From JBBQZU01 sp038207425 (GTDB lineage: Bacteria; Bacteroidota; Bacteroidia; Flavobacteriales_D; Cryomorphaceae), in assembly GCA_038207425.1 (NCBI GenBank), contig JBBQZU010000023.1, forward strand, positions 1-54,195: 54,195 nucleotides of DNA, given 5' to 3'. Position numbers and translations under genes: made by a program. Below, piece after piece: positions 1-8,381 of the stretch (positions are counted from its first letter, which is position 1; every line of letters begins with the position of its first letter). Below the pieces are notes generated by a model. It had not been told where the DNA came from. It saw only the letters and a program-made list of their open reading frames with translations, and did not search any database.

Positions 1-1106
1 ACACCTTCTGCTTTTTCGAGATCAAGGGCTGATGGTAAGCCGGGAAGGTGCTTTTGTGATTTGACATACTGTCCAAGCTCGTCGATGCTCATCAGGTCGT
101 AGTTTTCTTCAAAAACATAGTCGGGCCAATTGCTTTGAGCCTGAACTTTCACTTGCGTTGCAAGAACCTGACCTGCTACTGCGAGGCGCGCGCCTGTCAC
201 AGCACCTGTTCCTATGCCCACATTGCCATTAGACGCTATGGTGATGCGGTCCTGATTTCCTGCCCTAAACAACAGTTGTCCCGAAAATAAAGATTCGATG
301 ACAAAATCACTACCAGAGGTGCGAACGTTGCCCCTTTGCTCATTACCTTTGACAAAAGATAAACGTGATTCTGAACTAGAAAAAGGGGCTGATCCACCGC
401 CTGGGTTTCTCAGTGTAAGCAGGGTACCACCCGGTGAGATCGTGGTACCCAAGGTAGATGGTGTACCTGTTATAGTCGCGTTTTCCGCGCCTGCCGAGAT
501 GGAAGATGCTGCCAATTGGGTGCCACTCCATCGGGGTACGCTGCTAGCGCTCAAGCTAGCGGAAATTTTAGGATCTACTTCTGATGAAATATATCCCGCA
601 GATGCGTGGTTGCCCCAGCCGTGGGCCTGGTTCCACTGGGTGCTACCTCCGCCCGGTGCAGTAATGGTTCCTGCAAAAACAGCGTTGCTGTTAACGGAGT
701 TCAGCGAAAACGCTGATGTACCGGATGTCGTGCGAAACTCAAAATCTGTCGCCCCGAAAAATAGTCCTGAGTTGGGAGATGACGCTGACCTGAATGCAAA
801 ATTACCTGGGGCAACAAGCAAATTATTGCCCGAAGCGAACTGCAGGTTGGTGGTCATATTGCCATTGTCTGCATTGAATGCAAAAATGGGCGCCGCGGTT
901 CCATTGCGAAATTCATATCGCACATTGGTTGCGTTAAAGAAGAGTCCGTAGTTTGGGTTTTGGGTAAACCTGAAAGCGTATTGGTTTGGTCCAATATTGA
1001 TTGTTTGGGCGCTGAGCACTTCAGTATTTAGGAAGGAAACTGAAAGTAACATTGCAGCTCCGATGAGCAATTTGCCGAAAGGCATTAAATGGTTAATTGT
1101 TTTCAT
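1..1106 (-). CDS. Secreted repetitive surface protein (3' end outside window)
   Basis: The start is the ATG at 1106-1104, and the frame stays open to the window edge, so the C-terminus is missing. The first ~33 residues form a signal peptide (MKTINHL, hydrophobic core, cleavage near VLSAQ). The next part is a chain of short beta-type repeats rich in N, G, S and F, such as QYAFRFTQNPNYGLFF and the related FAFRSASSPNSGLFF, which resembles tail-fibre-like beta-helix proteins of Bacteroidota. The last visible residues carry the conserved ending SNWPDYVFEENYDLMSIDEL...KHLPGLPSA, which I know as the end of many Bacteroidota cell-surface hypothetical proteins. Substrate and role are unknown; adhesion or surface display is an inference. 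An open frame on the plus strand at 298-951 is a shadow of this gene. Confidence 0.82.
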   Translation of the reverse strand, partial: MKTINHLMPFGKLLIGAAMLLSVSFLNTEVLSAQTINIGPNQYAFRFTQNPNYGLFFNATNVRYEFRNGTAAPIFAFNADNGNMTTNLQFASGNNLLVAPGNFAFRSASSPNSGLFFGATDFEFRTTSGTSAFSLNSVNSNAVFAGTITAPGGGSTQWNQAHGWGNHASAGYISSEVDPKISASLSASSVPRWSGTQLAASSISAGAENATITGTPSTLGTTISPGGTLLTLRNPGGGSAPFSSSESRLSFVKGNEQRGNVRTSGSDFVIESLFSGQLLFRAGNQDRITIASNGNVGIGTGAVTGARLAVAGQVLATQVKVQAQSNWPDYVFEENYDLMSIDELGQYVKSQKHLPGLPSALDLEKAEG

Positions 1107-1233
1107 GACTTTTTGTTCTGGTTAATATTCAGGAACAAATGTCAGGCAGAGCGATTGAGATTGAAATATATATTGAGTAAGCGTATGGGTTAATGTGTAA
1201 GCGTTAAGAAAAAACGAATACGTTGCTAATAAA

Positions 1234-1884
1234 TCAGGCAAAACGCCCGTCTACCATAGAAAGTTTGCGATCGGCCATTCGGGCAAGTTCTTCGTTGTGG
1301 GTAACGATTACAAAGGTTTGGTTTAATTCTTCTCTAAGTTCGAAGAATAATTTATGAAGCTGTGAAGCATTTTTCGAATCGAGATTTCCCGAAGGTTCAT
1401 CTGCAAAAATTACGGAGGGGTTGTTCATTAAAGCCCTTGCTACGGCAACGCGTTGTTGCTCACCACCTGATAATTCAGCGGGTTTGTGCTCTGCTCTTGG
1501 CTCCAGGCCAAAGCGCTTCAGTAGTTCGTTGGCCCGAGTTTCAGCTTCTTTTTTTCCTTTGCCGGCGATGAAAGCGGGTATACATAGATTCTCAAGCGCT
1601 GTGAACTCGGGTAAGAGATGGTGAAACTGAAATATGAATCCTATTTCTTTATTTCTGAATGCGGCCAATTGCGACGAAGTAAATTTACCAACGTCGGCGC
1701 CTGCTATGCTGAGTGATCCTGAATCTGCGCGGTCTAGTGTTCCTAAAATTTGAAGTAGCGTGGTTTTGCCTGCTCCCGATGCTCCTACGATGGAGATTAT
1801 CTCCCCCTTTTTCACATCCACATTTACTCCTTTCAGCACTCTGAGCGTGCCATAGGATTTTACAATTTCTTTGGCTTGTATCAT
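1234..1884 (-). CDS. lolD: ABC transporter ATP-binding protein, LolD/MacB type
   Basis: This 216-residue protein is a complete ABC ATPase with Walker A GASGAGKT (34-41), Q-loop Q86, signature LSGGEQ (138-143), Walker B VIFADEP (158-164) and H-loop H196. The order and the FHHLLPEFTALEN segment after the Q-loop are typical of the LolD/MacB/FtsE group. LolD energises extraction of lipoproteins from the inner membrane by the LolC/E permease. No permease gene is adjacent, so the partner must lie elsewhere, as is common in Bacteroidota. MacB-type antibiotic export ATPases are close relatives, so LolD is the likely but not certain assignment. A 40-residue membrane protein gene lies 62 bp upstream on the same strand. 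Confidence 0.85.
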   Translation of the reverse strand: MIQAKEIVKSYGTLRVLKGVNVDVKKGEIISIVGASGAGKTTLLQILGTLDRADSGSLSIAGADVGKFTSSQLAAFRNKEIGFIFQFHHLLPEFTALENLCIPAFIAGKGKKEAETRANELLKRFGLEPRAEHKPAELSGGEQQRVAVARALMNNPSVIFADEPSGNLDSKNASQLHKLFFELREELNQTFVIVTHNEELARMADRKLSMVDGRFA

Positions 1885-1946
1885 CAGGGGGCGAATATAC
1901 GGCTAAAGAAGTACAGGTATAAAGAACCCCAATTCAATTCGCTGGT

Positions 1947-2069
1947 TCAACTATTTTTCCGTTTCTTCCTTTTGGCATTCCTTTCAATGAGACGGGCTGC
2001 AATTACAAGAGCCAGGATAAAACCGAGAACTATGGAAATCTTAATGGGCAGTGGCACTAAGAGCAACAT
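1947..2069 (-). CDS. Small single-span membrane protein (40 aa)
   Basis: A short ORF, ATG at 2069 and TGA at 1949-1947, encodes 40 residues. Residues 2-25 are strongly hydrophobic (MLLLVPLPIKISIVLGF...), followed by a basic tail (RNAKRKKRKNS). This is one predicted transmembrane helix with a positively charged cytoplasmic end. It sits between the acidic lipoprotein gene and lolD, on the same strand as both, and fills an otherwise empty 240-bp gap. The function is unknown. The amphipathic design and codon use look genuine, but with only 40 codons chance cannot be excluded. Confidence 0.45.
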   Translation of the reverse strand: MLLLVPLPIKISIVLGFILALVIAARLIERNAKRKKRKNS

Positions 2070-2141
2070 AACATGATTGGTTAATGGGTTAATAGCCGCA
2101 ATGTACGAATCTTTGGAGGGTGAGAATTTAAAATATGATGT

Positions 2142-2169
2142 AAAAAAAAGGGAGCCAATTAGCTCCCTT
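2142..2169 (-). terminator. Rho-independent terminator after the acidic lipoprotein gene
   Basis: Read on the minus strand, a GGGAGC / GCTCCC stem (2150-2155 with 2162-2167, extended by A-T pairs) with a 6-nt loop is followed by a run of eight T (2149-2142). It lies 26 bp past the stop of the lipoprotein gene and would end its transcript before the small membrane protein gene. Confidence 0.85.
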
Positions 2170-2194
2170 AAAAAACTTAGTAACTGCTTAAATA

Positions 2195-3076
2195 TTAGTT
2201 GCAGCCCATGGTTCCAAATCCTTCAACTTCCACGAATTCCGGTTCATTTTCTCCTTCTCCTTCTTCAAACCAGCCATCAAACAGATTGCCTTCGATACCC
2301 CAATAGATACCTTCGAAAGAGATGCTTCCACCACTTACGTTTAGGCTTCCCGATTTTGAGAAGTACAATCCGGCAGGATCTGCAAATGCCAAAACATAGG
2401 CAAAGCTATTTCCTTCAAGATCATCCGGGTCGCCATCAAGATCTTCAAACCAATTTAAGATAGGGTAGTTGCCGTTTGCTTCGTTGTCATAAACAATGTA
2501 CACAGCGAAGCCTTGGAAGAAATCGAAGACTTCATCATCTTCAAATTCTCCGGTACTAAGCGCTTCAAAGTCGCCGGCAATTCCTATAACAACTGACAGG
2601 CCATCAAAATCAGGCCCGCCAACGCCAAAGTCAAAACCAAGGGCATCATCGCTTGCTGAGAAGCAGAAAGTATAGTTGATATTGAGTGAGCTATTTCCAG
2701 CTACCACAGTACCACCCGTATTGCCACCAAAAGACCCTGGTCCTAAAAAGAGAATTCCGCCACCTTCCGGAGCAGCAGCAAAATAAACTTGCTCAGTGCT
2801 GCTGAAATTCCATCCCGGATTAGGGCTTGAAAAGGAGAAAGATTTGTAATTCGATTCAGCATCGAATACAATTATCTTATCCATAGTTGAATTGTAGATA
2901 CCAAGATCAGGAAGTCTTTTGCTCATCGCATTGATGGCATAATGATCATCCTTATTGGTAAGGGGCGTAACCGATGCATTGCGCTCAAGTGGTTCGCCTG
3001 TTTCATAATCTTTGGTACACGAAGCAGCAAAGAGAATGACCATTGCCGCTATGGAGGCGGCAATGGTCTTTTTTAT
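2195..3076 (-). CDS. Acidic lipoprotein of unknown function, apparent ATA start
   Basis: The first ATG (3043) gives MVILFAASC, a lipobox with no basic n-region. Extending upstream in frame adds IKKTIAASIAA, restoring an ideal lipoprotein signal (KK, hydrophobic core, FAAS-C), but the codon where the start belongs (3076-3074) is ATA. An AAGGA sequence lies just upstream, and a promoter-like pair at 3118-3149 would give a leader of about 35 nt to the ATA. The previous in-frame stop lies 8 codons further up, with no ATG, GTG or TTG between. The mature part (~270 residues) is rich in D, E, G and F (GEGENEPEFVEVEG near the end) and matches no family I recognise. It follows the outer-membrane barrel gene and ends at a clear terminator. 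It is probably lipid-anchored in the envelope. Confidence 0.7.
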   Translation of the reverse strand: MKKTIAASIAAMVILFAASCTKDYETGEPLERNASVTPLTNKDDHYAINAMSKRLPDLGIYNSTMDKIIVFDAESNYKSFSFSSPNPGWNFSSTEQVYFAAAPEGGGILFLGPGSFGGNTGGTVVAGNSSLNINYTFCFSASDDALGFDFGVGGPDFDGLSVVIGIAGDFEALSTGEFEDDEVFDFFQGFAVYIVYDNEANGNYPILNWFEDLDGDPDDLEGNSFAYVLAFADPAGLYFSKSGSLNVSGGSISFEGIYWGIEGNLFDGWFEEGEGENEPEFVEVEGFGTMGCN

Positions 3077-3117
3077 TGTCCTTGAATTGTTCTTAGTTCA
3101 GTTCTTTATTTATACCG

Positions 3118-3149
3118 TAAAGGTAAAATTCTAGAACAAGAAGCCCAAA
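3118..3149 (-). promoter_or_regulatory. Bacteroidota-type promoter for the acidic lipoprotein gene
   Basis: On the minus strand TTTG (3149-3146) is followed after exactly 20 nt by TACCTTTA (3125-3118), one mismatch from the Bacteroidota consensus TTTG-N19-21-TAnnTTTG. The -33 half lies inside the last codons of the upstream barrel gene. The expected transcript start is near 3113. Confidence 0.5.
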
Positions 3150-3796
3150 CGAATTCGTGGCAAAACGTTTGGGCCTATGTTGAAGCTACCTCCATTTGGG
3201 GTTTCAACGGCATCAACACCTTCTACAGTGGACTCAGAAACAGTATCAAACATGGTCGTGAAAGCCAAGCCAAAGCCTAACTCAGCACCAAGGTAGATAT
3301 TGTCGGCAAAGTAAAAGTCCATACCAGCCAGCGCATTAAGTCCAACGGTAAGGCTTCCATTTTTCGTTGTGTTTTCTTCAACATCCGTTCCTGTGCCCAA
3401 AAATTCGCTTCTGGAATTGGTATTGCCAAAACCTAAGCTTACTACCCCTCCATAATATGGAGAAAGACGGTCAGTGCCGGTCCAGTGCTTTTCAATACCT
3501 CCCGCAATCGAGATATCGAAATTGCTGTTTCTGTCTCTCAGTTCAGTATTCTCTGCATTATTGGCAAGTGTAACATCGGTAGTACTTCCAAAACCGAGGA
3601 ATACTTCAGCACGCCAAGCGGTATTTGCATCTGTAAACTTCCTGTACTTAATTCCTGAAATTCCTATTGGACTTCCGCCAAGTGGAGCAAATTGGAATTC
3701 AAGGTTCTGCTCACCACCGGTTTGTTTGTATACATCTTGAGCATTTAGTGCCACTGCTGATGTAAGGGCAAGGGCTACGATAATTAATTTTCTCAT
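3131..3796 (-). CDS. Outer-membrane beta-barrel protein
   Basis: This 221-residue protein has a clean signal peptide (MRKLIIVALALTSAVALNAQ). Alternating amphipathic strands follow, for example GISGIKYRKF, WRAEVFLGFG, YYGGVVSLGFG, YLGAELGFGLAF. The protein ends RIRLGFLF with a terminal phenylalanine, the signal recognised by the BAM machinery. The length and strand count fit an eight-stranded OmpA/OmpW-like porin-family barrel without a peptidoglycan-binding domain. Cargo or ligand cannot be read from the sequence. The acidic lipoprotein gene follows 54 bp downstream on the same strand, so the pair may work together in the outer membrane. Confidence 0.82.
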   Translation of the reverse strand: MRKLIIVALALTSAVALNAQDVYKQTGGEQNLEFQFAPLGGSPIGISGIKYRKFTDANTAWRAEVFLGFGSTTDVTLANNAENTELRDRNSNFDISIAGGIEKHWTGTDRLSPYYGGVVSLGFGNTNSRSEFLGTGTDVEENTTKNGSLTVGLNALAGMDFYFADNIYLGAELGFGLAFTTMFDTVSESTVEGVDAVETPNGGSFNIGPNVLPRIRLGFLF

Positions 3797-4108
3797 GTTA
3801 ATTGGGTTTTGTGTTAATACGATGCGAATTTGAAAAATATGGGTACTGAATTATGCAAATAAGGTATAAGATATTAACAGCACTTTGTTTATCAACAAGG
3901 CCTTCGTATCAGAGCACAGCCTATTCTCAAAGCCTATCCTATAAATAATTCATTTTGAATCAATGCTTTGATCTTTTATAGAAGAAGCAAATTTTATAAA
4001 ACTGAATTTTTTAAAGGAGCCAGATTTTCTATCAAATAGGTTTGTTTACTTTGCTTTTCAAATATGCTTAATATCAGGATTGTGATAAATGAATCAAAAC
4101 ATTGAACA
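3797..4108. other. Divergent intergenic region
   Basis: This 312-bp AT-rich gap lies between the barrel gene (minus) and the pullulanase gene (plus) and should hold both promoters. On the plus strand TACTTTG (4047-4053), 56 bp before the pullulanase start, resembles a -7 box but lacks a well-spaced TTTG. No ORF or hairpin of note was seen. Confidence 0.5.
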
Positions 4109-6145
4109 ATGAATCTCAGAATTTTTTTAATCAGGGCATTATTTACTAAGCTCTTATGCCTTATTATTGCTGTCGCTACAATCTCAACCCATCCTATGCA
4201 GGCTTCTAAATTGGCATACGTAGAACCTGAATCTTATACGGGTGCTGATCTTGGCCTTACATTTAATGGTCTTAATGCTGCAGTAGCTGTTTGGTCGCCC
4301 GATGCCGAAAAGGTCAGGATGAAACTATACAAGAACGATATAGTGGGAGTAGCCTATGAAGAAATTGCCCTTGTGAAAGGAGAGAAGGAGGTATGGCGGT
4401 GCAATCTTGATAGCAGCAGTTACGGAAGTTACTATACCCTGCAGGGAAAATTCAATGGCAAGTGGAAGGCTGAAGTACCAGGGGCTTATGCTAAAGCAGT
4501 AGGTAGAAATGGAGTAAGAGGCCATATTATAGACCCTGCCTTGCAACATCCTGATGGTTGGGAGTATGACAGGTCGCCATACCTTAATACTGTTGCCGAT
4601 ATTGTACTCTATGAATTGCACGTTCGCGATTTTTCGATTCACCCTGAGTCGGGGATAGAGCATAAAGGAAAGTATTTGGCATTTACCGAAAGGGGAACCA
4701 AAACACCTGCGGGAATTACCACCGGCATTGATCACCTTATAGAATTGGGCATAACCCACTTGCACCTGCTGCCTTCATTTGATTTTTTCTCGGTTGACGA
4801 AGCCCGACCTGAACTCAATCAATACAATTGGGGCTACGACCCGCACAATTACAATGTGCCCGAAGGAAGCTATGCAACCAATGCAACTGATGGCGGGGTG
4901 CGCATAAAAGAGTTTAAGGCAATGGTGAAAGCGCTCCACGATGCGGGTATAAGGGTAGTAATGGATGTGGTATATAACCATACAGGAATGGTGGAAGGAA
5001 TGAGCTTCGATGAATTTAATCCGGGATATTTTTACCGTAAATGGCCCGATGGCCGCCTTAGCAATGCCAGTGGTTGTGGCAACGAAGTTGCTTCAGAGCG
5101 GCCTATGGTGCGAAAGTTTATTATTGAATCGCTCCAATACTGGATAGATGAATACCATATTGATGGATTTCGATTTGACCTGATGGCAATACATGATATG
5201 GAGACCATGCGCGAAATAGAGCGGAAGCTAAGGTCTGCTAAGAATGATGTGTTTCTCTATGGCGAGGGCTGGACGGCAGAAGGCTCCCCCCTTCCGGAAA
5301 ATGACCGATCGCTGAAGAAGAACGTTATTCACCTTCCGGGAATAGCCGCATTCAGTGACGATATGCGCGACGGTATTAAAGGCAGTTGGAGTAGCCACGA
5401 ATCAAAAGGGTTTGTTGGCGGAGAAACCGGATTGCGCGAAAGCGTAAAATTTGGAACCGTAGGAGCCATATGGCACCAGCAGGTTGCCTATACCAAAGTA
5501 AACAATAGCTCCGGGCCTTGGGCAGCAGATCCTATACAGTGCATCAATTATGTATCGTGTCACGATAACCATACGCTGTACGATAAGCTTAATATTGCAA
5601 ATCCTAATGCTTCAACCCAGGAGATTCAGCACATGCAAATTTTGTGCAATACAATAGTGCTTACAGCCCAAGGCATTCCATTTATTCATGCCGGTGCTGA
5701 ATTTATGCGCACAAAAGGCAGTGTGGAGAATAGTTACAAATCGCCCGATGATGTGAATTGGCTTGATTGGACGCGCAAAGAGAAATACCGAGAAGTATAT
5801 CAGGCATATCAGGCTCTGATTCGTATGCGAAAAGCGCACCCTGCTTTCAAATTCGGGCGGGCGCAAGAAGTGCGCAACAGGTTGCAGTTTCTCGAGTCAG
5901 CGCCTCAGTTACTTGCATACCGCATTGATGGGCAAGGTATAGATTCATGGAAAGACATTATTGTAGTTTTCAATGGAGGCAATGACCCTCAGCAATTTGA
6001 TTTATCCTTGGCTTTAAATAATCAACCAGATGGTGCAGCATGGACGAAAGCGTGGCACGGAAGTGCCCCGGCCGTTGATACCCGCGTACGTTCTTCTAGC
6101 ATTGAAGTGCCTGCTTATGGAGCCGTAATATTATACCGCGAATAG
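4109..6145 (+). CDS. pulA: Type I pullulanase (GH13), secreted
   Basis: This 678-residue protein debranches alpha-1,6 links in pullulan, glycogen or amylopectin. A hydrophobic leader (about 1-32) suggests export. An N-terminal CBM48-like beta domain (~45-160) is followed by the catalytic barrel. The type I pullulanase marker YNWGYDP is at 239-245, with NYNVPEGSYATN just after. GH13 regions: I DVVYNH (286-291), II GFRFD with nucleophile D357, III YGEGW with acid/base E386, IV SCHDNH with H485 and D486. A short C-terminal beta domain closes the protein. Length and motif order are normal for the family. The gene stands alone between divergent and convergent neighbours, with no SusCD pair in the window, so it is not part of a visible starch-utilisation operon. 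Confidence 0.93.
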   Translation: MNLRIFLIRALFTKLLCLIIAVATISTHPMQASKLAYVEPESYTGADLGLTFNGLNAAVAVWSPDAEKVRMKLYKNDIVGVAYEEIALVKGEKEVWRCNLDSSSYGSYYTLQGKFNGKWKAEVPGAYAKAVGRNGVRGHIIDPALQHPDGWEYDRSPYLNTVADIVLYELHVRDFSIHPESGIEHKGKYLAFTERGTKTPAGITTGIDHLIELGITHLHLLPSFDFFSVDEARPELNQYNWGYDPHNYNVPEGSYATNATDGGVRIKEFKAMVKALHDAGIRVVMDVVYNHTGMVEGMSFDEFNPGYFYRKWPDGRLSNASGCGNEVASERPMVRKFIIESLQYWIDEYHIDGFRFDLMAIHDMETMREIERKLRSAKNDVFLYGEGWTAEGSPLPENDRSLKKNVIHLPGIAAFSDDMRDGIKGSWSSHESKGFVGGETGLRESVKFGTVGAIWHQQVAYTKVNNSSGPWAADPIQCINYVSCHDNHTLYDKLNIANPNASTQEIQHMQILCNTIVLTAQGIPFIHAGAEFMRTKGSVENSYKSPDDVNWLDWTRKEKYREVYQAYQALIRMRKAHPAFKFGRAQEVRNRLQFLESAPQLLAYRIDGQGIDSWKDIIVVFNGGNDPQQFDLSLALNNQPDGAAWTKAWHGSAPAVDTRVRSSSIEVPAYGAVILYRE

Positions 6146-6157
6146 TCTGGTGCTACC

Positions 6158-6565
6158 TCATACTTTTTCCTGATGCAATAAACTACTTTGATTAAACAGG
6201 GCATCTATTTCAACTGGCTTACAGATTACCGCATTTACGCTTTGGTAAGCAGCAGCTTTTTCCAGATCGGCCGGGTCAACCGAAGATGTAACAATAAATA
6301 TTTCGAATGGTATCTGAAGATTGGCTGACTCTATCACAGTAATACAATCCCATCCTGAAATTTGTGGCATATTAATATCAAGCATGAATACCGCACCTGC
6401 CGGCGAAAATTGTGCAGTTTGCACAAAGCTGAAGAAATCTTCGCAATTCTGAAAGGTGTGAATAGCACGGGCAAGCTCAGATCGCATAATAAGCCGCTTT
6501 TGTATGAGCAGGGTTATTTCATCATCGTCCAAGAGTATAAAGTCAGGCTTCATGGTTAAATTCAA
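6158..6565 (-). CDS. Single-domain response regulator (receiver)
   Basis: This 135-residue stand-alone receiver has an acidic pocket at D13-D15, phosphoacceptor D63 (MLDINMP), T93/S94 (IVTSS) and K116 (CKP). There is no output domain, so it probably shuttles phosphate or binds a partner. The first codons overlap the end of the upstream sensor gene by 23 bp; starting at M5 (MKPDFILLDDDE, at 6553) would shorten the overlap to 11 bp. It is the last gene of the 8011-6158 cluster and probably receives phosphate from, or competes with, the receiver-PAS-DHp protein. Confidence 0.9.
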   Translation of the reverse strand: MNLTMKPDFILLDDDEITLLIQKRLIMRSELARAIHTFQNCEDFFSFVQTAQFSPAGAVFMLDINMPQISGWDCITVIESANLQIPFEIFIVTSSVDPADLEKAAAYQSVNAVICKPVEIDALFNQSSLLHQEKV

Positions 6566-7568
6566 GATTGATTCCTTCTGTTTTGGTGGTAATTCCTTTG
6601 ATCAATTCATCAAGCTCCAAAGCTGACTCGGCAATATATTTTAAGACTTTCTCCTGAGATAGCTCCTCATCAAAACTACCTTCACGGGCCACATCTACAA
6701 GCGCAAGCAGCCTTGCGAGCGGGGCACGAAAAAGGTGCGAATGAATCCATGCAATTTCACGAAGGCTTGTGTTTTGTTTTTCAATTGCGCCTATATAGTT
6801 TTGTCTTTCGGTAACGTCTTCGGCCAGCACAAGTCTATAATGTTTGGTGCCATAGAATATTCCTGAAGAGTGAATGGAAACAGCAATGATCTCAGCATTC
6901 TTTTTTACATGTTTGAACAGGCCCCGCTGCCGCATCATGTCGTTGGAAGTCCTTTGAGAAATTGCATTGAGTAGGTTGGGTATTTCTTCAACAGGTCGAA
7001 TCTGTAATATAGTCATTCCTAAAAATTCTTCTCTGCTATAGCCATATTGCTCCACAGCAGCTTCATTTACGTCAAGAAATTTAAAGGTCTTTAGATCATA
7101 AACCCACATGGGTTGAGGGCTGAGCATGAACAGATTCTTATACTGTCGCTGAGATTCTTCCAGCTCCACATTGCGCTGCCGCCGCTCCATGCTGTATAGA
7201 ATGCTTTTATAAAGGGTCTGTGCATTGATGTCATCTTTTATAAGGTAGTCGTCGACACCAAAACCCAGCGATTTTCTGCCAAAATCAATATCAGTAAATC
7301 CTGTGAGCACTATGACCGCTGAGTTTCCTGAAAGAGCAATAATGCTCTTGATGAGCGCTTCACCACTTCTGTCGGGCAAGGTAAGGTCGAGCAATATAAC
7401 TTGAAGCTCACCACTTTTTTGAATCATTCCTGCCGCTTCAAGATATGTTGATGCTTCAGAAACCCTTGATTTTGGTAAATACTCCTGGATATATTCTGAT
7501 ATCAATATCCGGTCGCCGGGATTGTCTTCAACGAGTAAAATATGGTAATCAGTGCCCTCCCTTGCCAT
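6543..7568 (-). CDS. Receiver-PAS-DHp signalling protein lacking an ATPase domain
   Basis: This 341-residue protein starts with a receiver domain (8-125; phosphoacceptor D61 in LLDLTLP, K111). A PAS domain follows (~141-255, with MWVYDLKTFKFLDVNEAA and AEDVTERQ). The end is a dimerisation/histidine region (~265-330) with IAWIHSHLFRAPLARLL around H276/H278. The usual HATPase_c catalytic domain is missing: the protein stops soon after the DHp helices. This RAPLAR-type DHp without a kinase domain is familiar from Bacteroidota PAS proteins. It cannot autophosphorylate alone, so a phosphorelay or scaffold role between the two flanking receivers is inferred. It overlaps the downstream receiver gene and is separated from the upstream one by 2 bp. 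Confidence 0.88.
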   Translation of the reverse strand: MAREGTDYHILLVEDNPGDRILISEYIQEYLPKSRVSEASTYLEAAGMIQKSGELQVILLDLTLPDRSGEALIKSIIALSGNSAVIVLTGFTDIDFGRKSLGFGVDDYLIKDDINAQTLYKSILYSMERRQRNVELEESQRQYKNLFMLSPQPMWVYDLKTFKFLDVNEAAVEQYGYSREEFLGMTILQIRPVEEIPNLLNAISQRTSNDMMRQRGLFKHVKKNAEIIAVSIHSSGIFYGTKHYRLVLAEDVTERQNYIGAIEKQNTSLREIAWIHSHLFRAPLARLLALVDVAREGSFDEELSQEKVLKYIAESALELDELIKGITTKTEGINLEFNHEA

Positions 7569-7570
7569 TG

Positions 7571-8011
7571 CTAATTTGAATGTTTTGGAACGGTAGCAAT
7601 GGTGGTATAGTACATTTCCATTGCCCAGATTGCTTTCATAAAGTCATTGGCAAGTGCCGGCTTGGTAATATAACTACTGGCCTGTGAATTGTACGCCTTC
7701 ATCACATCACCCGGCGATGATGAAGTAGTGAGCATAACTACAGAAATATGCTTAAACCTGTCGCTGCTTTTAATATATGCCAACACCTCCAGCCCGTTTC
7801 TCTTGGGTAAGTTGATATCCAGTAAGATTAGGTCTGGGGTATGCACAGTTGAATACTGGTGGCGTTTCTCTAAATAATTAATGGCATCAGCACCATCTCG
7901 CACCACCATTATATCATTTTCTATTTTGCTTTCCTTGATTGCCTCTATTGTGAGCAAAATGTCACCTTCATTGTCCTCTATCAAAAGTATATGTGCTGAC
8001 TGACGAGACAT
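7571..8011 (-). CDS. Single-domain response regulator, Rcp1/CheY-like
   Basis: This 146-residue receiver has acidic residues E12/D13, phosphoacceptor D65 (LLDINLPKRNG), T95/T96 (MLTTSSS) and K117 (ITKP). The DINLPKRNG signature and the inserted loop before it resemble the Rcp1 group that partners PAS/phytochrome-type kinases. It is the first gene of a three-gene minus-strand cluster, so its transcript probably starts in the 370-bp AT-rich region upstream. No DNA-binding domain is present. Confidence 0.9.
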   Translation of the reverse strand: MSRQSAHILLIEDNEGDILLTIEAIKESKIENDIMVVRDGADAINYLEKRHQYSTVHTPDLILLDINLPKRNGLEVLAYIKSSDRFKHISVVMLTTSSSPGDVMKAYNSQASSYITKPALANDFMKAIWAMEMYYTTIATVPKHSN

Positions 8012-8381
8012 GTCGGTTGTATTTAGTTGGTATTGCTAAAGGTATCAATTAATGTTTCACTTATATGAATTGTTTTCGAATTAAATTTAAAGTTGAAAAT
8101 TCAAATTATTATATTTCTTAATTATTTTATTTGTGGGCTTTTTTAGCTTGATGCAAATTGAAATTCGGCTTTTTAAACCAACGTGATGTTGGATATCAAA
8201 GAAGCTTACAGTGACTTATTTCCTTTGGATATGCACACTTTATACATGCATACAGAAAAAAAATTAATTCTTCAAATTTTTTAGACACACACCCACACGC
8301 AAACAATAAGCTTTGATTAATTAGAATGGCGAGCCACATCACAACAATTTAATGCATGGAAGCAATACTCTGGTACCACCC
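8012..8381. other. AT-rich intergenic region upstream of the receiver cluster
   Basis: This 370-bp stretch has long A/T runs (8080-8150, 8250-8285) and presumably holds the promoter of the minus-strand signalling cluster. No supported ORF, repeat or terminator was found. Confidence 0.45.

Noticed and set aside
298..951. 217-codon open frame on the plus strand
   Set aside because: It lies fully inside, and antisense to, the signal-peptide-bearing repetitive protein gene at 1-1106, whose translation is clearly protein-like and ends in a conserved segment.
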